Of a stretch of DNA of 64,000 nt, positions 9,086 through 19,350 are shown piece by piece. The notes beneath the pieces are model-generated. The model saw only the letters and a list, made by a program, of their open reading frames with translations, was not told where the DNA came from and searched no databases. Each line of letters begins with the position of its first letter. Within the stretch, counting starts at the first letter, position 1. Position numbers and translations under genes: made by a program. Origin of the DNA: Opitutaceae bacterium (GTDB lineage: Bacteria; Verrucomicrobiota; Verrucomicrobiia; Opitutales; Opitutaceae); contig JAQTYQ010000001.1 in the NCBI GenBank assembly GCA_028688225.1, positions 51,664-115,663 on the forward strand, read 5' to 3'.

Positions 9086-9331
9086 ATGAGCATGGAATTC
9101 GGCTGGTGGAGTCGTGATGCCGAGGGCCGCCGGTTTCAGGTCCGGGTCGCGATCTTCGGCGGCAACGTTGCTTGGAGGCGCAAACAGGGGCACCATCAGC
9201 CGTGGGAACCCTACGGACCGCCCACCGCCGCCGACTGGGACACCCTGCTGGCCGAGGCGGAGCGGCGCGTGCCACGACGCCTGCTTTCGTCCAAGCAGTT
9301 TGATGCGATCAAACGGCTGCGGCCGGATTAG
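9086..9331 (+). CDS. Hypothetical protein, 81 residues
   Basis: Reads MSMEFGWWSRDAEGRRFQVR and continues with a Trp- and Arg-rich sequence (AWRRKQGHHQPWEPYGPP, then DWDTLLAEAERRVPRRLL). No signal peptide or membrane segment is visible. Aromatic and charged composition and regular codon use make it look like a real small cytoplasmic protein. I do not recognise the family. It stands between two minus-strand genes. ATG 9086 is preferred over upstream starts, which give shadow-like sequence. Confidence 0.55.
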   Translation: MSMEFGWWSRDAEGRRFQVRVAIFGGNVAWRRKQGHHQPWEPYGPPTAADWDTLLAEAERRVPRRLLSSKQFDAIKRLRPD

Positions 9332-9365
9332 GAGCACACACCGGAGGCCGGCCGGCCTGGTGGGG

Positions 9366-9896
9366 TCAAGTGTGCACCTGTCCCATTGCTGCCAGCTTCT
9401 GCCAGATCAGCCGGAACGAACTGGAAAAATCAGCAGGCTGCTCGCTTACGAGGCGGGTGATCTCACCCAGCGGGAACCATCCTCCGCGTTCAATCTCATC
9501 CGGATGCAGGGTGAACGGCCCTTCCGCTTCCTGGCGATAAACCCAGACAAACTCCTGACCGGTTTCATGGCAGGCCGGGAGACGCAACCAGCGCCGGGGC
9601 GCCGCGGTCACATGGAGCCCCAGTTCTTCCTGCAGTTCACGCACCGCACAAGCATCGTACTCTTCCCCTGCATCAACATGACCGGAAGCGGATGAATCCC
9701 AAGCCCCCGGAGCAGTGTCCTTGCTCTGCGAACGTTTCTGCAGGAACAGCTCTCCCGCCCGGTTGAACACAAGCACGTGCACCGCGCGATGCCTCAGCCC
9801 TCGCGCATGCACCTTCCGTCTGGTCGCCCGTGAGACGACGGCATCATGGTCGTCGACCACATCGAACCATTCCTCCGGCGCGCTGGATCCGGGCAT
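9366..9896 (-). CDS. Nudix hydrolase
   Basis: 176-residue protein with a full Nudix box GHVDAGEEYDACAVRELQEELGL (spacing GX5EX7REUXEEXGU), where the glutamates bind the catalytic magnesium. The N-terminus PEEWFDVVDDHDAVVSRATR followed by HRAVHVLVFNRAGELFLQKRS resembles the IPP-isomerase-like/YfcD subgroup. The substrate is a nucleoside diphosphate derivative or an isoprenoid diphosphate; sequence alone does not decide. It is a single-gene unit. Confidence 0.88.
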   Translation of the reverse strand: MPGSSAPEEWFDVVDDHDAVVSRATRRKVHARGLRHRAVHVLVFNRAGELFLQKRSQSKDTAPGAWDSSASGHVDAGEEYDACAVRELQEELGLHVTAAPRRWLRLPACHETGQEFVWVYRQEAEGPFTLHPDEIERGGWFPLGEITRLVSEQPADFSSSFRLIWQKLAAMGQVHT

Positions 9897-10051
9897 GCAC
9901 TGTGATCGTCAACCAACTGACCGATTCCAAGCAAAACCTGGCGGATGATGCAGTCGCCCCGGGAGGATGTTGTTCAAACGGTGCCGGGCCGATCCGCTTG
10001 CGGTCCGCTGCTTCGGCGCAGGCTGGCGTCCCGGGCTGCGCCCGCGCAGCC

Positions 10052-10369
10052 TTATTTCCGTGATCGCCGCCCGGCTCGCTTCCCCTTGGGCAAACCGGCG
10101 CGGCGGCTTTTGCCCGTCGCCGCGCCGGTTCGCTTTTCAGCATTCATCCGGCCGACCAGCTCCGCCAGTGCCTGGTCGCTTTCGCTGGGGAACAGACCCA
10201 TGATCTCGCAAACGTGCGCGAGGAGGTTCATCGGGTCGTCCCGGGCGCTCTGCCGCCGCGGTTTCGGGCGCATTCTTGCCGCCGACGCCCGGGCCGGGGC
10301 GGCTCCAGTCCGGATTCCACCACGGCCGGACCGACGCTTGCGGAGATGGCTGTCGGACTTGTGATGCAT
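10052..10369 (-). CDS. Possible small basic protein, 105 residues
   Basis: The first 45 residues are Arg-rich and low-complexity. A central part, MNLLAHVCEIMGLFPSESDQ, is helix-like, and the tail is strongly basic (KGKRAGRRSRK). An AT-rich stretch upstream on the same strand holds a perfect TTGACA (complement of 10438-10443) about 70 nt before the start, though no good -10 hexamer is placed correctly. No Shine-Dalgarno is visible. I do not recognise a family. It could be a real small nucleic-acid-binding protein or a chance frame in GC-rich DNA; an internal start at MNLLAHV is also possible. Confidence 0.35.
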   Translation of the reverse strand: MHHKSDSHLRKRRSGRGGIRTGAAPARASAARMRPKPRRQSARDDPMNLLAHVCEIMGLFPSESDQALAELVGRMNAEKRTGAATGKSRRAGLPKGKRAGRRSRK

Positions 10370-10650
10370 AGGGGAGTATGGGAGGGGACATTCAAGTGGC
10401 CCACTCCGCTTAATTTCAAATAAATTAAATTATCCTATGTCAATTTCCTTCCTGCATTCGCCCCCTAACGGTTTCCTTGATCCCGGCCAGACACGCCTGA
10501 CCGCCGGTGTGGAATTCCGGGCCCCTTCCTGCTCGACTGCTCATGCTGAGAACTATGGCCCAGGTTTCTCGCCTGAACGCATCAAGCCTTGCCATCCGCA
10601 ACCAGGCCAGGCTTCCGCCCCAGTGGGCCGCGGTTTGCCGGTGCTTCGCT

Positions 10651-10884
10651 TCAATTATCGCAAGCCCGCCTTTCCCGAAAGGCCTTGAAGGCCCCAAGCA
10701 ATTCCTTGGGAAACAAGGCCCCCATTTCCGCGAGATGGGAAACCATCTCGCCATCGGCCAGCCCCAGACGGGCGGCCAGCTGGAGAATGGTGATCACGTC
10801 CTTGGGGGATCGGGGCGAGGGCACGAGCTCCATCGCTGGCTTGGCACAGGACTGCGCGAGTCGATACTGCTTTTTGTAGGCCAT
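10651..10884 (-). CDS. Hypothetical small protein, 77 residues
   Basis: Starts MAYKKQYRLAQSCAKPAMEL and continues with a helical stretch (KDVITILQLAARLGLADGEM, then SHLAEMGALFPKELLGAF). The composition is protein-like, unlike overlapping frames. It lies in an otherwise empty 1.2-kb stretch together with another small minus-strand frame at 10052-10369. No known motif is visible. A possible promoter on the minus strand near 10980 (TTGAGT, 17-nt spacer, TAAATA) is weak. Confidence 0.45.
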   Translation of the reverse strand: MAYKKQYRLAQSCAKPAMELVPSPRSPKDVITILQLAARLGLADGEMVSHLAEMGALFPKELLGAFKAFRERRACDN

Positions 10885-11163
10885 AGGAATTTCTTGATCT
10901 GAAGGCTGGCTGACGGTTCCCCGGTTGAGGGGGTAATTCGGGTGTATCCTAGCGTGGGTAGTGGCCCCTATTTATTACAACCACGTCGGGCACTCAATTT
11001 GTGGTAGGTTTTAGAGCTTGACTAACGACGCGACACCAGTCTCGGGAATCGCCGCGCCTGCGGCTTTTCCCCGCCCAGGGTTGCCTTTGGGGCCCGCCGG
11101 CCCCGCCCTTCTCTCCTGCGCCAGACCGCGCGCGGGACCATGCCGCGCGCAGTGCACAACGCA

Positions 11164-12933
11164 TCAACCGGCCCGCAGGTATTGCTGCACCGCCTTCAGG
11201 CCGCGGGTGTTGAGCACCTGCTCCGCCGTGAGCCAACCTTTGCGCGCGGCAATGATGCCGGCGCGAAAATAATCGAGCCCTCCGGTGTCGTGGGCGTCGG
11301 GATTGATGACGCAGCGCAGCCCCCGTTCGGCCGCGCGGCGCCAGTGCCGCCAGTCCATGTCGAGCCGCTGGGGGCTGGCATTGAGTTCGACCGCCACACG
11401 GTTTGCGAGGGCGGCATCGACCACCTTGGTCACGTCGACCGCGTAGCCCTCGCGTTTCAACAGCAAGCGGCCTGTCAGATGGCCCAGCATGGTGGTGTCC
11501 GGGTGCTCGATCGCCCGGATGATGCGCGCCGTCATCTCCGCCTCGCTCTGTCCGAAGGCCGAATGCACGGAGACAACGACATAATCGAGCTCGCGCAGGA
11601 TGTCGTCGTCAAGATCCAGCCGACCGTCGGGAAGAATGTCGCATTCGACTCCCGAAAAAACATGCGTGACAAAGCGTCCCGACCGGTTGAGCGCAGCAAT
11701 TTCGGCGACCTGCTTGCGCAGCCGCCCCGCATCCAGGCCGTTCGCCTGGTAGCTGGCCTTCGAGTGATCGGCGATCCCCAGGTATTCCCAGCCGTGCGCC
11801 TGGGCCGCCGCCACCATCTCGGTGAGCGTATTGCGCCCGTCCGAGACGGTGGTGTGGTTGTGAAACACCCCCCGAATATCGGACGCCTCGACCAGCCGCG
11901 GCAGCTCGCCGGTCTCCGCCATCTCAATCTCCCCCAGCCCCTCGCGCAGCTCCGGTGCAATGGGGTGCAACCCGAGGGCGGCAAACAGTTCGTCCTCGGA
12001 CCGGATGCCTTCGGATTCAGCCTTCCGGTTTTTCAGCCGGCCGGCCGCCTTGTCCTTGGCCGTCCCCTCTCCTTCCGCCGGAACGAGGCCCCATTCGCTC
12101 AAACTCAAGCCGCGGCCCAGCGCCCGCTGGCGCATCTGCACATTGTGTTCTTTCGAACCCGTGAAGTGATGCAGCGCGAAAACAAATTGCGCCGGCGGCA
12201 CGATGCGCAGATCGGCCTGCAGCCCGCTGGCAAAACGCACGCTCGCCTTGGTCTCCCCCTGCGCCGTGACCTCCCTGACTTCCGGACGGGTGGTGAACCA
12301 GGCGACAATCGGTGCCCACGCCTCCGCCGCCACGAGGAAATCGAGATCGCCCACGGTCTCCAGCCCGCGCCGCAGGCTGCCGGCGTGCTCCGCCCGCCGC
12401 ACCTGCGGCAGCGCGCGCAACCCCCGCAGGATCGGCTCGGCTACGGCGAAGGCTTCCCACCACAGATGCCGCTGGGCATAAGCCTCCCGGTTGCGGATGC
12501 CGGCCAGGATTTTTTCCTGGGTTTTTTCACCAAAACCATCGAGCGCCGCCACCCGCTCCTTCCGGCAGGCCGCCGCCAGCTCCGCCACCGAGCTGATCCC
12601 GAGCTTTTCATGCAAGACCTTGATTTTCTTCGCGCCCAGCCCGGGGATTTCCAGCATCTCCACCAGACCGGAAGCAACCGATGCCTTCAGCTTCTCGTGG
12701 AAGTCCAGCCGGCCGGTCGCCTGCAGTTCCGTGATCTTCTTGGCCAGCGCCTCGCCGATGCCTTTGAGCGTCTGCAACCGGTTCTCGGCGATGATGGCCC
12801 CCAGATCCTCCTCCAATGTCTCCAGCACCCGCGCCCCGGCATGATAGGCCCGCACCTTGAAGGGATTCTCCCCCTGCAGTTCCAGCAGCACGCCGATCTC
12901 GTCCAGCACCGCGGCTATTTCGTTTTTGTTCAT
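11164..12933 (-). CDS. polX: DNA polymerase/3'-5' exonuclease PolX (pol beta-like with PHP domain)
   Basis: 589-residue two-domain protein. Residues 1-320 are the family X polymerase part: helix-hairpin-helix motifs [12 protein letters not shown] and [17 protein letters not shown], and the nucleotidyl-transfer signature [18 protein letters not shown] with the DLD metal ligands. Residues 335-580 are a PHP phosphoesterase domain with [39 protein letters not shown] and NPDAHDT, giving a complete set of metal-binding His/Asp. Such enzymes fill gaps and process ends in base-excision repair. Length and motifs match bacterial PolX. It is divergent from the thioesterase gene. Confidence 0.95.
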   Translation of the reverse strand: MNKNEIAAVLDEIGVLLELQGENPFKVRAYHAGARVLETLEEDLGAIIAENRLQTLKGIGEALAKKITELQATGRLDFHEKLKASVASGLVEMLEIPGLGAKKIKVLHEKLGISSVAELAAACRKERVAALDGFGEKTQEKILAGIRNREAYAQRHLWWEAFAVAEPILRGLRALPQVRRAEHAGSLRRGLETVGDLDFLVAAEAWAPIVAWFTTRPEVREVTAQGETKASVRFASGLQADLRIVPPAQFVFALHHFTGSKEHNVQMRQRALGRGLSLSEWGLVPAEGEGTAKDKAAGRLKNRKAESEGIRSEDELFAALGLHPIAPELREGLGEIEMAETGELPRLVEASDIRGVFHNHTTVSDGRNTLTEMVAAAQAHGWEYLGIADHSKASYQANGLDAGRLRKQVAEIAALNRSGRFVTHVFSGVECDILPDGRLDLDDDILRELDYVVVSVHSAFGQSEAEMTARIIRAIEHPDTTMLGHLTGRLLLKREGYAVDVTKVVDAALANRVAVELNASPQRLDMDWRHWRRAAERGLRCVINPDAHDTGGLDYFRAGIIAARKGWLTAEQVLNTRGLKAVQQYLRAG

Positions 12934-13040
12934 GCGTCGCCCTCTCTCCGCCTCAATACACGGAAGACGCGGGAAAGCTCAAGCCGGCGGACGTCGGGAC
13001 GGCTCTTCCCTTTCCTGAATTTCTGTGTCTCACTACGTCC

Positions 13041-13454
13041 ATGGCGTTTGTCTACCACCGCACGATTCGCTTCGCCGACACGGACGCCGCCGGCGTGGTC
13101 TTCTTTCCCAATTACCTCGCCATCTGCCACGAGGCCTACGAGGAATCGCTGGCCTCCGCCGGCATGGAACTGAAGATATTCTTCAGCAAGCACGGCGTGG
13201 TGGTGCCGATTTCCAAAAGCCAGGCAGAATACCTGCGTCCGCTCGTCTGTGGCGACAAGGTCGGCGTGACGCTGGCCACCACGCCTCTCGGCGCGGACAG
13301 CTATGCCATCGACTATGTGATGCACCGCCTGGGCCGCCCGGAAAAACTCGCGGCACGCGTGCACACGGAGCACGTCTGCATCTCCTCCCAGTCGCGGACG
13401 CGCCAGGCCCTGCCGTCCGCCCTCGCCGCCTGGGTCAGGACGCATTCGGCGTAG
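13041..13454 (+). CDS. Hotdog-fold acyl-CoA thioesterase (probable DHNA-CoA thioesterase)
   Basis: 137-residue 4HBT-type thioesterase with the catalytic segment RFADTDAAGVVFFPNYLAIC, where the Asp of DTDAAG is the usual catalytic residue. Its position facing menE and menC suggests it hydrolyses 1,4-dihydroxy-2-naphthoyl-CoA (the MenI step) in menaquinone synthesis. This function is inferred from context, since the family also includes other acyl-CoA thioesterases. ATG 13041 gives the normal family length. It converges with menE, with 47 bp between the stops. Confidence 0.82.
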   Translation: MAFVYHRTIRFADTDAAGVVFFPNYLAICHEAYEESLASAGMELKIFFSKHGVVVPISKSQAEYLRPLVCGDKVGVTLATTPLGADSYAIDYVMHRLGRPEKLAARVHTEHVCISSQSRTRQALPSALAAWVRTHSA

Positions 13455-13501
13455 CCCGCAACTACTCGCTGGGTTGTTTTTCGTCAGGTGGAACCTGCCG
13501 G

Positions 13502-14740
13502 CTACAATTCGAGGCCACGCTTCGCCAGCGCCTGCAGCGCCAGGGCCGTCAACTCATGCCGGTTGATTTTCCCCGGTTCGTTGCGCGGCCAGACCGCGAT
13601 CGGCACGTAGCGTTTCGGGCGCTTGTGCGGCGCCAGTTGACCGGTGATGTGCCGGTTGACCAGGGAGATATCCGGCTGCGCCGGCCCGGCCGGGTAACAC
13701 GCCACCAGGGTCTGGCCCCACTCCGCATCCGGCAGGCCGATCACCGCCACGTCCGCAAATTGCCCGGTCGCGCGCAGCGCCGCCTCGACTTCGTCGGGCG
13801 CGACCTTTTTCCCTCCCGTGATGATGACCGTGTCCCGCCGCCCAATCACGTGCAGGCTGCCGTGTTCATCGAAGCGGCCCAGATCCTCTGTCTCCCATTG
13901 ACCGGTTGCGCGCAGGTGTGGATAGTAGCCACGGAACAAGGACTCGGCGGTTATGCGGATGACGCCGTCTGCGTCCAGGTCCACCCGGGCGTGCGGCAGG
14001 GACGGACCGCATCCGCGGCGGCCCGCCCAGAATTCCTCCGGCCGCAGGGCTGTGACCATCGCGGCTGTTTCAGTCATCCCGTAACCCGGCGCCAGCGGGA
14101 GCCGGGCCGCCGCCGCCCGCGCGAGCAGCTCCGGCCAGGCCGGCCCGCCGCCAACAAAAATCGCCCGGAATCGTCGCAGTCGTTCCTCCGCCTCCCGCCG
14201 GCCCAGCAGCCGCTGCAGTTGGGTCGGGACCAGGGAGAGGAACCAGTCTCCCCCACCGATCTCCGGCCAGCGCCCGGCTTCCATGTCCGCCCAAGTCCAT
14301 GGGACATATCGGCCACCGGTGAACACGCAGCGCATCCAGGCCATCAAGCCGCTGACATGATGCAACGGCAGGACCCCCACCGCGTTGATTTGTGTGACCG
14401 AGAAATGACCGCAACAGCCGCGCACGGCGGCGGCGATGGTATCCTGATCGTGTCGGATCAGTTTCAATTGCCCGCTGGACCCGCCGGTCGGCAGGCAGAG
14501 CCAGCCAGAGCCGATTTGAGATTTGTGATTTGCGAATTGCGGTTGCACCAGCGCCGCAAACTGCGCCCGCTCCACCGCCCCCCACGCCGGATCCTTGATA
14601 AAAACAGTGCCGCCAGCCGCCACCGCCTCCCCCCAAGCGGCCATGAACCGCCCAGGATCGCACGCCTCCACTATGGCATCGTGCGGCTCGGCGCCCTGGA
14701 GGGTGATTCCCAGCCGCCGGGCTAGCTCAAGGCGTTCCAT
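13502..14740 (-). CDS. menE: o-Succinylbenzoate-CoA ligase (MenE-like)
   Basis: 412-residue member of the AMP-binding (ANL) superfamily, somewhat short for MenE. The phosphate-binding loop is LPTGGSSGQLK. Further motifs are GYGMTETAAMV, the hinge region DLGRFDEHGSLHVIGRRDTVIITGGKKVAPDEVE, and the C-terminal catalytic lysine region PHKRPKRYVPIAVWPRNEPGKINR. It activates o-succinylbenzoate to its CoA ester for naphthoquinone ring closure. Its start overlaps the end of menC by 19 nt on the same strand, so the two are co-transcribed. The specificity assignment relies on the menC neighbour. Confidence 0.87.
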   Translation of the reverse strand: MERLELARRLGITLQGAEPHDAIVEACDPGRFMAAWGEAVAAGGTVFIKDPAWGAVERAQFAALVQPQFANHKSQIGSGWLCLPTGGSSGQLKLIRHDQDTIAAAVRGCCGHFSVTQINAVGVLPLHHVSGLMAWMRCVFTGGRYVPWTWADMEAGRWPEIGGGDWFLSLVPTQLQRLLGRREAEERLRRFRAIFVGGGPAWPELLARAAAARLPLAPGYGMTETAAMVTALRPEEFWAGRRGCGPSLPHARVDLDADGVIRITAESLFRGYYPHLRATGQWETEDLGRFDEHGSLHVIGRRDTVIITGGKKVAPDEVEAALRATGQFADVAVIGLPDAEWGQTLVACYPAGPAQPDISLVNRHITGQLAPHKRPKRYVPIAVWPRNEPGKINRHELTALALQALAKRGLEL

Positions 14741-15816
14741 ACGGCCTCCGGATTCATCTTCTCGACCTCATCGGTCGATACGAAGGGAACGGCGGACAGT
14801 CCGTCAAACCGGTCGTCCTGGAACAGGGGCGTGATTCCGAAACCGAGCGCACGCGGCTGCGCTCCCTTGAACTGAAAGGCCATCCGCAGCGCCGCCTGCC
14901 GGCCGACCGCCGTCTCCAGTGCCGATGAGAAAACCACGTCAGCCTTGTGCCGGCCGAGGAGCGCCAGCACGTCCTCCGGCGCTCCGGCCAGGGCCGGTTT
15001 CACCACCACCACGCCCTTCCAGCCGCGCTCCAGCCACGTCCGCAGGCTGGAAAGCCCGGTCACCGACTCGTCAAGCGCGATGGACGTTGGATAGTCTTTT
15101 GCCAACCCCAGCAGAATGTCGTTGATCCGGCTTTGTCTGGCCGTGCCCTGCAAAGCTTCAGCGAAGCAGGGCTGCTCCACGAATTCAATCGGCCGCTCCG
15201 CGCAACAATCGAGCCACTTCTCCGCCTGCCGGGTTGTCCAGGCGCCATTGGCGTCCAGCCTGAGCTTCGCGTGGCCGGGCAGCCGGGCCAGCAGCTCGTC
15301 GAGCAACACCCGTTCGTCAGCGGCGTCAAGCACACCGACCTTCCACTTGAAAGCGACATAACCTTCCGCCAGGGCCTTGTCTGCCGCCGCCAGCATCGGT
15401 TTTCCCGCCGGCAGCAACGCGGCCACCGCCAGATGGGATCTGACGGGGGGCAAAAGGTGGTGCGCGTTATCCCTCCCGCGCCGCGCTGGCGGCAAATCCG
15501 GCGGATGGGGGACGATCCGCCCTGCCTCGGCCAGAGCCGAGGCCAGGGCAAACCGCAGGCATCCCTGGCGCTCGTCGATTCTTTCGAGAGCGGCGGCATC
15601 CACCGTATCACCCAGTTTCGCCAGCGCCTCCGCGGCCTCCTCCAGCGTCTCCGTGCCGAACCAGGGGACCGGCGCCACCTCCCCGAAGCCAACACGCCCG
15701 GCCGTGTCCTCCACCTGCACGACAAACCCCGCGCGCTCGTGCCACGGGCCGTGCGCCGTGCGGAGCGTGCGAGTGAAGGGAAGCCGGTAACGGCGGTAAG
15801 CCAGCTGGTAGATCAT
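14722..15816 (-). CDS. menC: o-Succinylbenzoate synthase (MenC-like, enolase superfamily)
   Basis: 364-residue enolase-superfamily enzyme. The catalytic lysine motif FKWKVGV, metal ligands in LRLDANGAWT, EFVEQP and ALDESVTG, and the second-lysine region VVVKPALAG are all present. The N-terminus IYQLAYRRYRLPFTRTLRTA with GFGEVAPVPWFGTET matches MenC rather than mandelate racemase. It dehydrates SHCHC to o-succinylbenzoate. Start ATG 15816 is chosen; the frame continues upstream to 16029 but is non-homologous. It forms an operon with menE. menB, menD and menF are not in the window. Confidence 0.88.
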   Translation of the reverse strand: MIYQLAYRRYRLPFTRTLRTAHGPWHERAGFVVQVEDTAGRVGFGEVAPVPWFGTETLEEAAEALAKLGDTVDAAALERIDERQGCLRFALASALAEAGRIVPHPPDLPPARRGRDNAHHLLPPVRSHLAVAALLPAGKPMLAAADKALAEGYVAFKWKVGVLDAADERVLLDELLARLPGHAKLRLDANGAWTTRQAEKWLDCCAERPIEFVEQPCFAEALQGTARQSRINDILLGLAKDYPTSIALDESVTGLSSLRTWLERGWKGVVVVKPALAGAPEDVLALLGRHKADVVFSSALETAVGRQAALRMAFQFKGAQPRALGFGITPLFQDDRFDGLSAVPFVSTDEVEKMNPEAVWNALS

Positions 15817-16070
15817 TGCACCATCGTGCAGTCTCAGCGTCGCGTCGGCAACATCATCGGGCGACGGCGCGACGGGTAGTGGCGCGTCCGCGCCGCGGCA
15901 AGTCTGGCTTTGGGTGCTTGCCAGATTGATGATCCGATCGGACCGCCAATCTGGCAGTGCTCCACCGGAGCGGACGCGAAGGACTGCGGGCGATTTTTGC
16001 TGCTTCCCCGCGCTGGGGAGGCGCCGCAAAAAATGGCGTTGCGATTTTCCGCCACGACGCTAACTCGTTC

Positions 16071-17657
16071 ATGGCAACCATGACCAAGCCTGTCACGATT
16101 GCCCATCCGAGCGATAAGCAGTTCTACCCGGGCGCCGATGAGTTTTTCACCCGCCTTCTGCCTTTTGCGCTGACCTACGACGACGTTTCGCTGGCCACGC
16201 TGTACTCGGAAATCCTGCCCAAGGATGCCGACCTCGCCACGCAGCTCTCGGAGACGCTGCGCCTGCAGATTCCGATCATCTCCTCGGACATGGATACCGT
16301 CACCGAGTCGCGCATGGCCATCGCCATGTCGCTGAACGGCGGACTCGGCCTCATCCACTGCAACCTGCCGCCGAAGGATCAGGTGAAGGAGGTTGCGCGC
16401 GTCAAACGCCACATCCACGGCCTCATCCAGGATCCCATCACCATCGCGCCGGAACTCGTGATCGGCGACGTCCTCGCCATGATTGAACAGCGGCACTTCA
16501 GTTTCCAGACCTTCCCCGTCGTGGACCAGCAGGGCCGGCTCGTAGGCCTGCTGCCCGGCAGCATCGTGAAGGATCGCTATCGCGCCAAGAAAGTCACCGA
16601 AGCGATGACGCCCCGCGCCCGGCTCACCACGGTCCGGGAGCGCGACCTCGGCGGCGACCCCATCAAATACGCCGACACTTTCTTCAGCGAGCATATTGGC
16701 ATCAACAAGATGCTGGTCGTCGACGACCAGGATCACCTGCGCGGCCTCGTCACCAGCACCGATGTCGAGCGCATCATCGGCGAGGCCAAATCCCGGCGGA
16801 AGCCCAGCCGGGATGCGCAGTTCCGGCTGGTCGCCGGCGCCGCGATCGCCCCCATTCGTAATCCCTCGGGCGAACCCGACCGCGACAAGATCATCGGGCA
16901 TGTCGGCGAGTTGGTGGACGAGGCGGTGGATGCCGTCGCGGTCTCCACGGCCCACGGTCACAGCGCCGGCGTCGGTGACATGGTGAAGCTGATCCGCAGA
17001 GCCTTCCCTTCCCTGACCATCATCGCCGGCAACGTCACCAGCGCCGCCGGGGCGGAGTATCTCGCCGGCTGTGGCGCCAACGCCATCAAGGTCGGCCAGG
17101 GCCCCGGCTCCATCTGCATCACCCGCATGGTGGCCGGCGTGGGCATTCCGCAGCTCACCGCCCTCTACGTGGCCGGCAAGGGCGCCGCCGCCAGAGGCGT
17201 GCGGGTGCTCGCCGACGGCGGCATTGTGAAATCGGGCGACATCGTCAAGGCGCTGACGCTCGCCGACGCCGTCATCTGCGGCGGCCTTTTTGCCGGCTGC
17301 CGCGAAGCTCCGGGTGAGATCCTGGAAATCAACGGCAAGCTCTACAAACAGTACCGCGGCATGGGCACTCTCGCCGCCATGAAGGCCGGCTCGGCCGCAC
17401 GCTATGGCCACGACAAGGAAGACACGACGCGCAAGATCTCCGCCGAGGGCATCGAGGCGCTGAAGGAGGTATCAGGTTCCGTCGACGGTGTGCTCGCCGA
17501 CCTCATTGGCGGCCTCCAGTCCGGTATGGGTTATCTCGGGGCGCGCAATCTTCACGAACTCCGGACCAAGGCACGTTACGTCCACGTCACCGCTGCCGGC
17601 CAGAAGGAAGCCGCGCCGCACGACGTGATCGAAGTGTCCACGAAGACTCACACCTAG
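16071..17657 (+). CDS. guaB: IMP dehydrogenase
   Basis: 528 residues. It oxidises IMP to XMP, the first committed step to GMP. N-terminal [19 protein letters not shown] and [16 protein letters not shown] start the barrel, a CBS pair occupies about residues 115-240, and the catalytic cysteine loop is [29 protein letters not shown] binds IMP phosphate, and the flap has [11 protein letters not shown] with the Arg-Tyr pair. One oddity: the motif normally read as DTAHGHS is STAHGHS here (16940-16965), with Ser where Asp is nearly always found. ATG 16071 or 16080 are both possible starts. The next gene is the other IMP branch enzyme, a PurA homologue. Confidence 0.93.
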   Translation: MATMTKPVTIAHPSDKQFYPGADEFFTRLLPFALTYDDVSLATLYSEILPKDADLATQLSETLRLQIPIISSDMDTVTESRMAIAMSLNGGLGLIHCNLPPKDQVKEVARVKRHIHGLIQDPITIAPELVIGDVLAMIEQRHFSFQTFPVVDQQGRLVGLLPGSIVKDRYRAKKVTEAMTPRARLTTVRERDLGGDPIKYADTFFSEHIGINKMLVVDDQDHLRGLVTSTDVERIIGEAKSRRKPSRDAQFRLVAGAAIAPIRNPSGEPDRDKIIGHVGELVDEAVDAVAVSTAHGHSAGVGDMVKLIRRAFPSLTIIAGNVTSAAGAEYLAGCGANAIKVGQGPGSICITRMVAGVGIPQLTALYVAGKGAAARGVRVLADGGIVKSGDIVKALTLADAVICGGLFAGCREAPGEILEINGKLYKQYRGMGTLAAMKAGSAARYGHDKEDTTRKISAEGIEALKEVSGSVDGVLADLIGGLQSGMGYLGARNLHELRTKARYVHVTAAGQKEAAPHDVIEVSTKTHT

Positions 17658-17691
17658 GCGCGGCAAGAGCTCAGGGTTCAGAGTTCGGATA

Positions 17692-17714
17692 AGCTTTTCG
17701 CAGCGCGAAAAGCT
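17692..17714 (+). terminator. Strong hairpin between guaB and the purA homologue
   Basis: AGCTTTTCGC (17692-17701) and GCGAAAAGCT (17705-17714) form a perfect 10-bp stem with a 3-nt loop, 35 nt after the guaB stop. No U-tract follows, so it may be a processing, stabilising or partial-termination hairpin rather than a full intrinsic terminator. Confidence 0.4.
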
Positions 17715-17802
17715 CTCCCAGAATCTCCTTGCTCCGCCGTTTTCCCTCCCCTTTCTCCTTCATGGCAGCAGGGGTCAGGTATCTCTGGCTGCCGCTTGAA
17801 CC

Positions 17803-19350
17803 ATGTCCCTCTCCCCGTTCAGCAGCCAGATCATCGCTGATGTCGGCATCAGTTTTGGCGACGAAGGCAAGGGCCGCCTTATCCCCGAGGTCGCCGAGGA
17901 ACTGCGTGCGGCCCGCGCCTCGGTCTCCGTCGTCCTCAAGGTCAACGGCGGCGCCAACTCCGGCCACACCGCCGCCGGCATCAAGCTCAACCTCCTGCCC
18001 GCCGGCGTGGCCGTGCCCGCCGTGCCCCACCTCTGCATCGGCAGCGGCGTCGTGGCCGACCCCCGCAAGATCTGGTGGGAGACCCGCCCGCTGGAGCGCA
18101 AGGGCTATGCCGTGCTCCCCCGCCTACTCATCGACGAACGCACCCTCGTCTCCGACCTCACGCACCGCCTGCTCGACCTGGCCTGGGAGGACTACCGCAC
18201 GCACATCCTCGCCGAGGAGCCGCGGGGCTCCACCGGCCGCGGCATCACCCCCGCCTATCTCGACGAGGTCGGCCAGTGGCAGATCACGTTCTCCGACTTC
18301 CACGCCGGCCCCAACTGGTTCGCCCGCAAGCTCGCCCAGCGCGCCGACCGCGCCCTGCGCGTCATCCAGCACGTGTGCCGCGTGGCGCCGGAGACATTTG
18401 CCGGTTTTTTCGACAAGCTCACCGCCGCCGAGCAGCGCGCCAACGCCGAGGCAATCGAGCTCGGTGTCTTCGCTCCGGCCGAGTTCGACTTCACCCGGTT
18501 CCGCGGCGCGGAGCCTTTCACGCTCAACCTGCCGCACCTGACCGAGGTTTACTGGCAGGCCGGCACCGCGCTCGCCCGCAACATCGGCGAGGTGCGCGAG
18601 CTCATCCTGCGCGAACTCGCCGCCGGACGCACCGTCATCGGCGAATTCGGCCAGTCCTACTGGCTCGACAAGCGCCACGGCTATTCGCCCAACGTCACGG
18701 CGTCGCACACCTTCACGCCGGAGTTTTTCGAGAGCGCGGGCGTGCCCGTGCAGCGCATCCACACCTTCGGCGTGGCCAAGGCCTACGACACCAAGGTCGG
18801 CACCCACACCTTCCTCACGCAGATGGACGACGCCCATCCACTGGCCGTGAAACTGAAGCAGCTCGAGTTCGGCACCAGCACCGGCCGCCAGCGCATGGTC
18901 GGCTGGTATGACGCGGTGGAGAAAGGCGACGTGCTCCGCTACGGTGGCTTTCAGGACCTGATGATCAACAAGCTCGACGCGCTCACGCATGCCGGCGACT
19001 GGCGCGGCGAGTTGCAGATCTGCACTGCTTACGAGGACGCCCAGGGCAAACGCCACGCCCATGTGCCCCGCAACGAGGCAGTGCGCCGGACGCTCCGTCC
19101 GGTCTATCTGCGCTGCCCCGGCTGGCCCGAGGACATCACCGGCGTGCGCCGTTTCGCCGACCTGCCGCGCAACGCCCGGCGTTACGTCGGTGCGATGATG
19201 AAAGCCCTGCTGGAGGTCGCCTATGATGGCGGGCGCTGGCCCGCCGGCGGCAAGCTCCCCAACCTGCGCTACCTCGGCGTCGGCCCGCTGCCGGCCCAGA
19301 TCATCAAGGACGTGCCGTCGACGGTGGAACTGGTGAAACTGGCGGTTTAG
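17803..19350 (+). CDS. purA: Divergent adenylosuccinate synthetase family protein
   Basis: 515 residues, about 85 longer than usual PurA. Core motifs are kept but altered: [11 protein letters not shown] (Asp20 matches the catalytic base), [13 protein letters not shown] (His55 matches the catalytic acid), [32 protein letters not shown] (replacing the usual GAQG-LLD segment), [12 protein letters not shown] and [12 protein letters not shown], then MINKLDALT. It should join aspartate to IMP using GTP to make adenylosuccinate. It directly follows guaB, so both IMP branch-point enzymes are paired. The divergence leaves room for a different substrate, but retention of Asp and His argues for synthetase chemistry. 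Confidence 0.8.
   Translation: MSLSPFSSQIIADVGISFGDEGKGRLIPEVAEELRAARASVSVVLKVNGGANSGHTAAGIKLNLLPAGVAVPAVPHLCIGSGVVADPRKIWWETRPLERKGYAVLPRLLIDERTLVSDLTHRLLDLAWEDYRTHILAEEPRGSTGRGITPAYLDEVGQWQITFSDFHAGPNWFARKLAQRADRALRVIQHVCRVAPETFAGFFDKLTAAEQRANAEAIELGVFAPAEFDFTRFRGAEPFTLNLPHLTEVYWQAGTALARNIGEVRELILRELAAGRTVIGEFGQSYWLDKRHGYSPNVTASHTFTPEFFESAGVPVQRIHTFGVAKAYDTKVGTHTFLTQMDDAHPLAVKLKQLEFGTSTGRQRMVGWYDAVEKGDVLRYGGFQDLMINKLDALTHAGDWRGELQICTAYEDAQGKRHAHVPRNEAVRRTLRPVYLRCPGWPEDITGVRRFADLPRNARRYVGAMMKALLEVAYDGGRWPAGGKLPNLRYLGVGPLPAQIIKDVPSTVELVKLAV

Noticed and set aside
11140..13173. Long plus-strand open frame (677 codons)
   Set aside because: Antisense to polX, which has all polymerase and PHP motifs; no domain is recognisable in the antisense frame.
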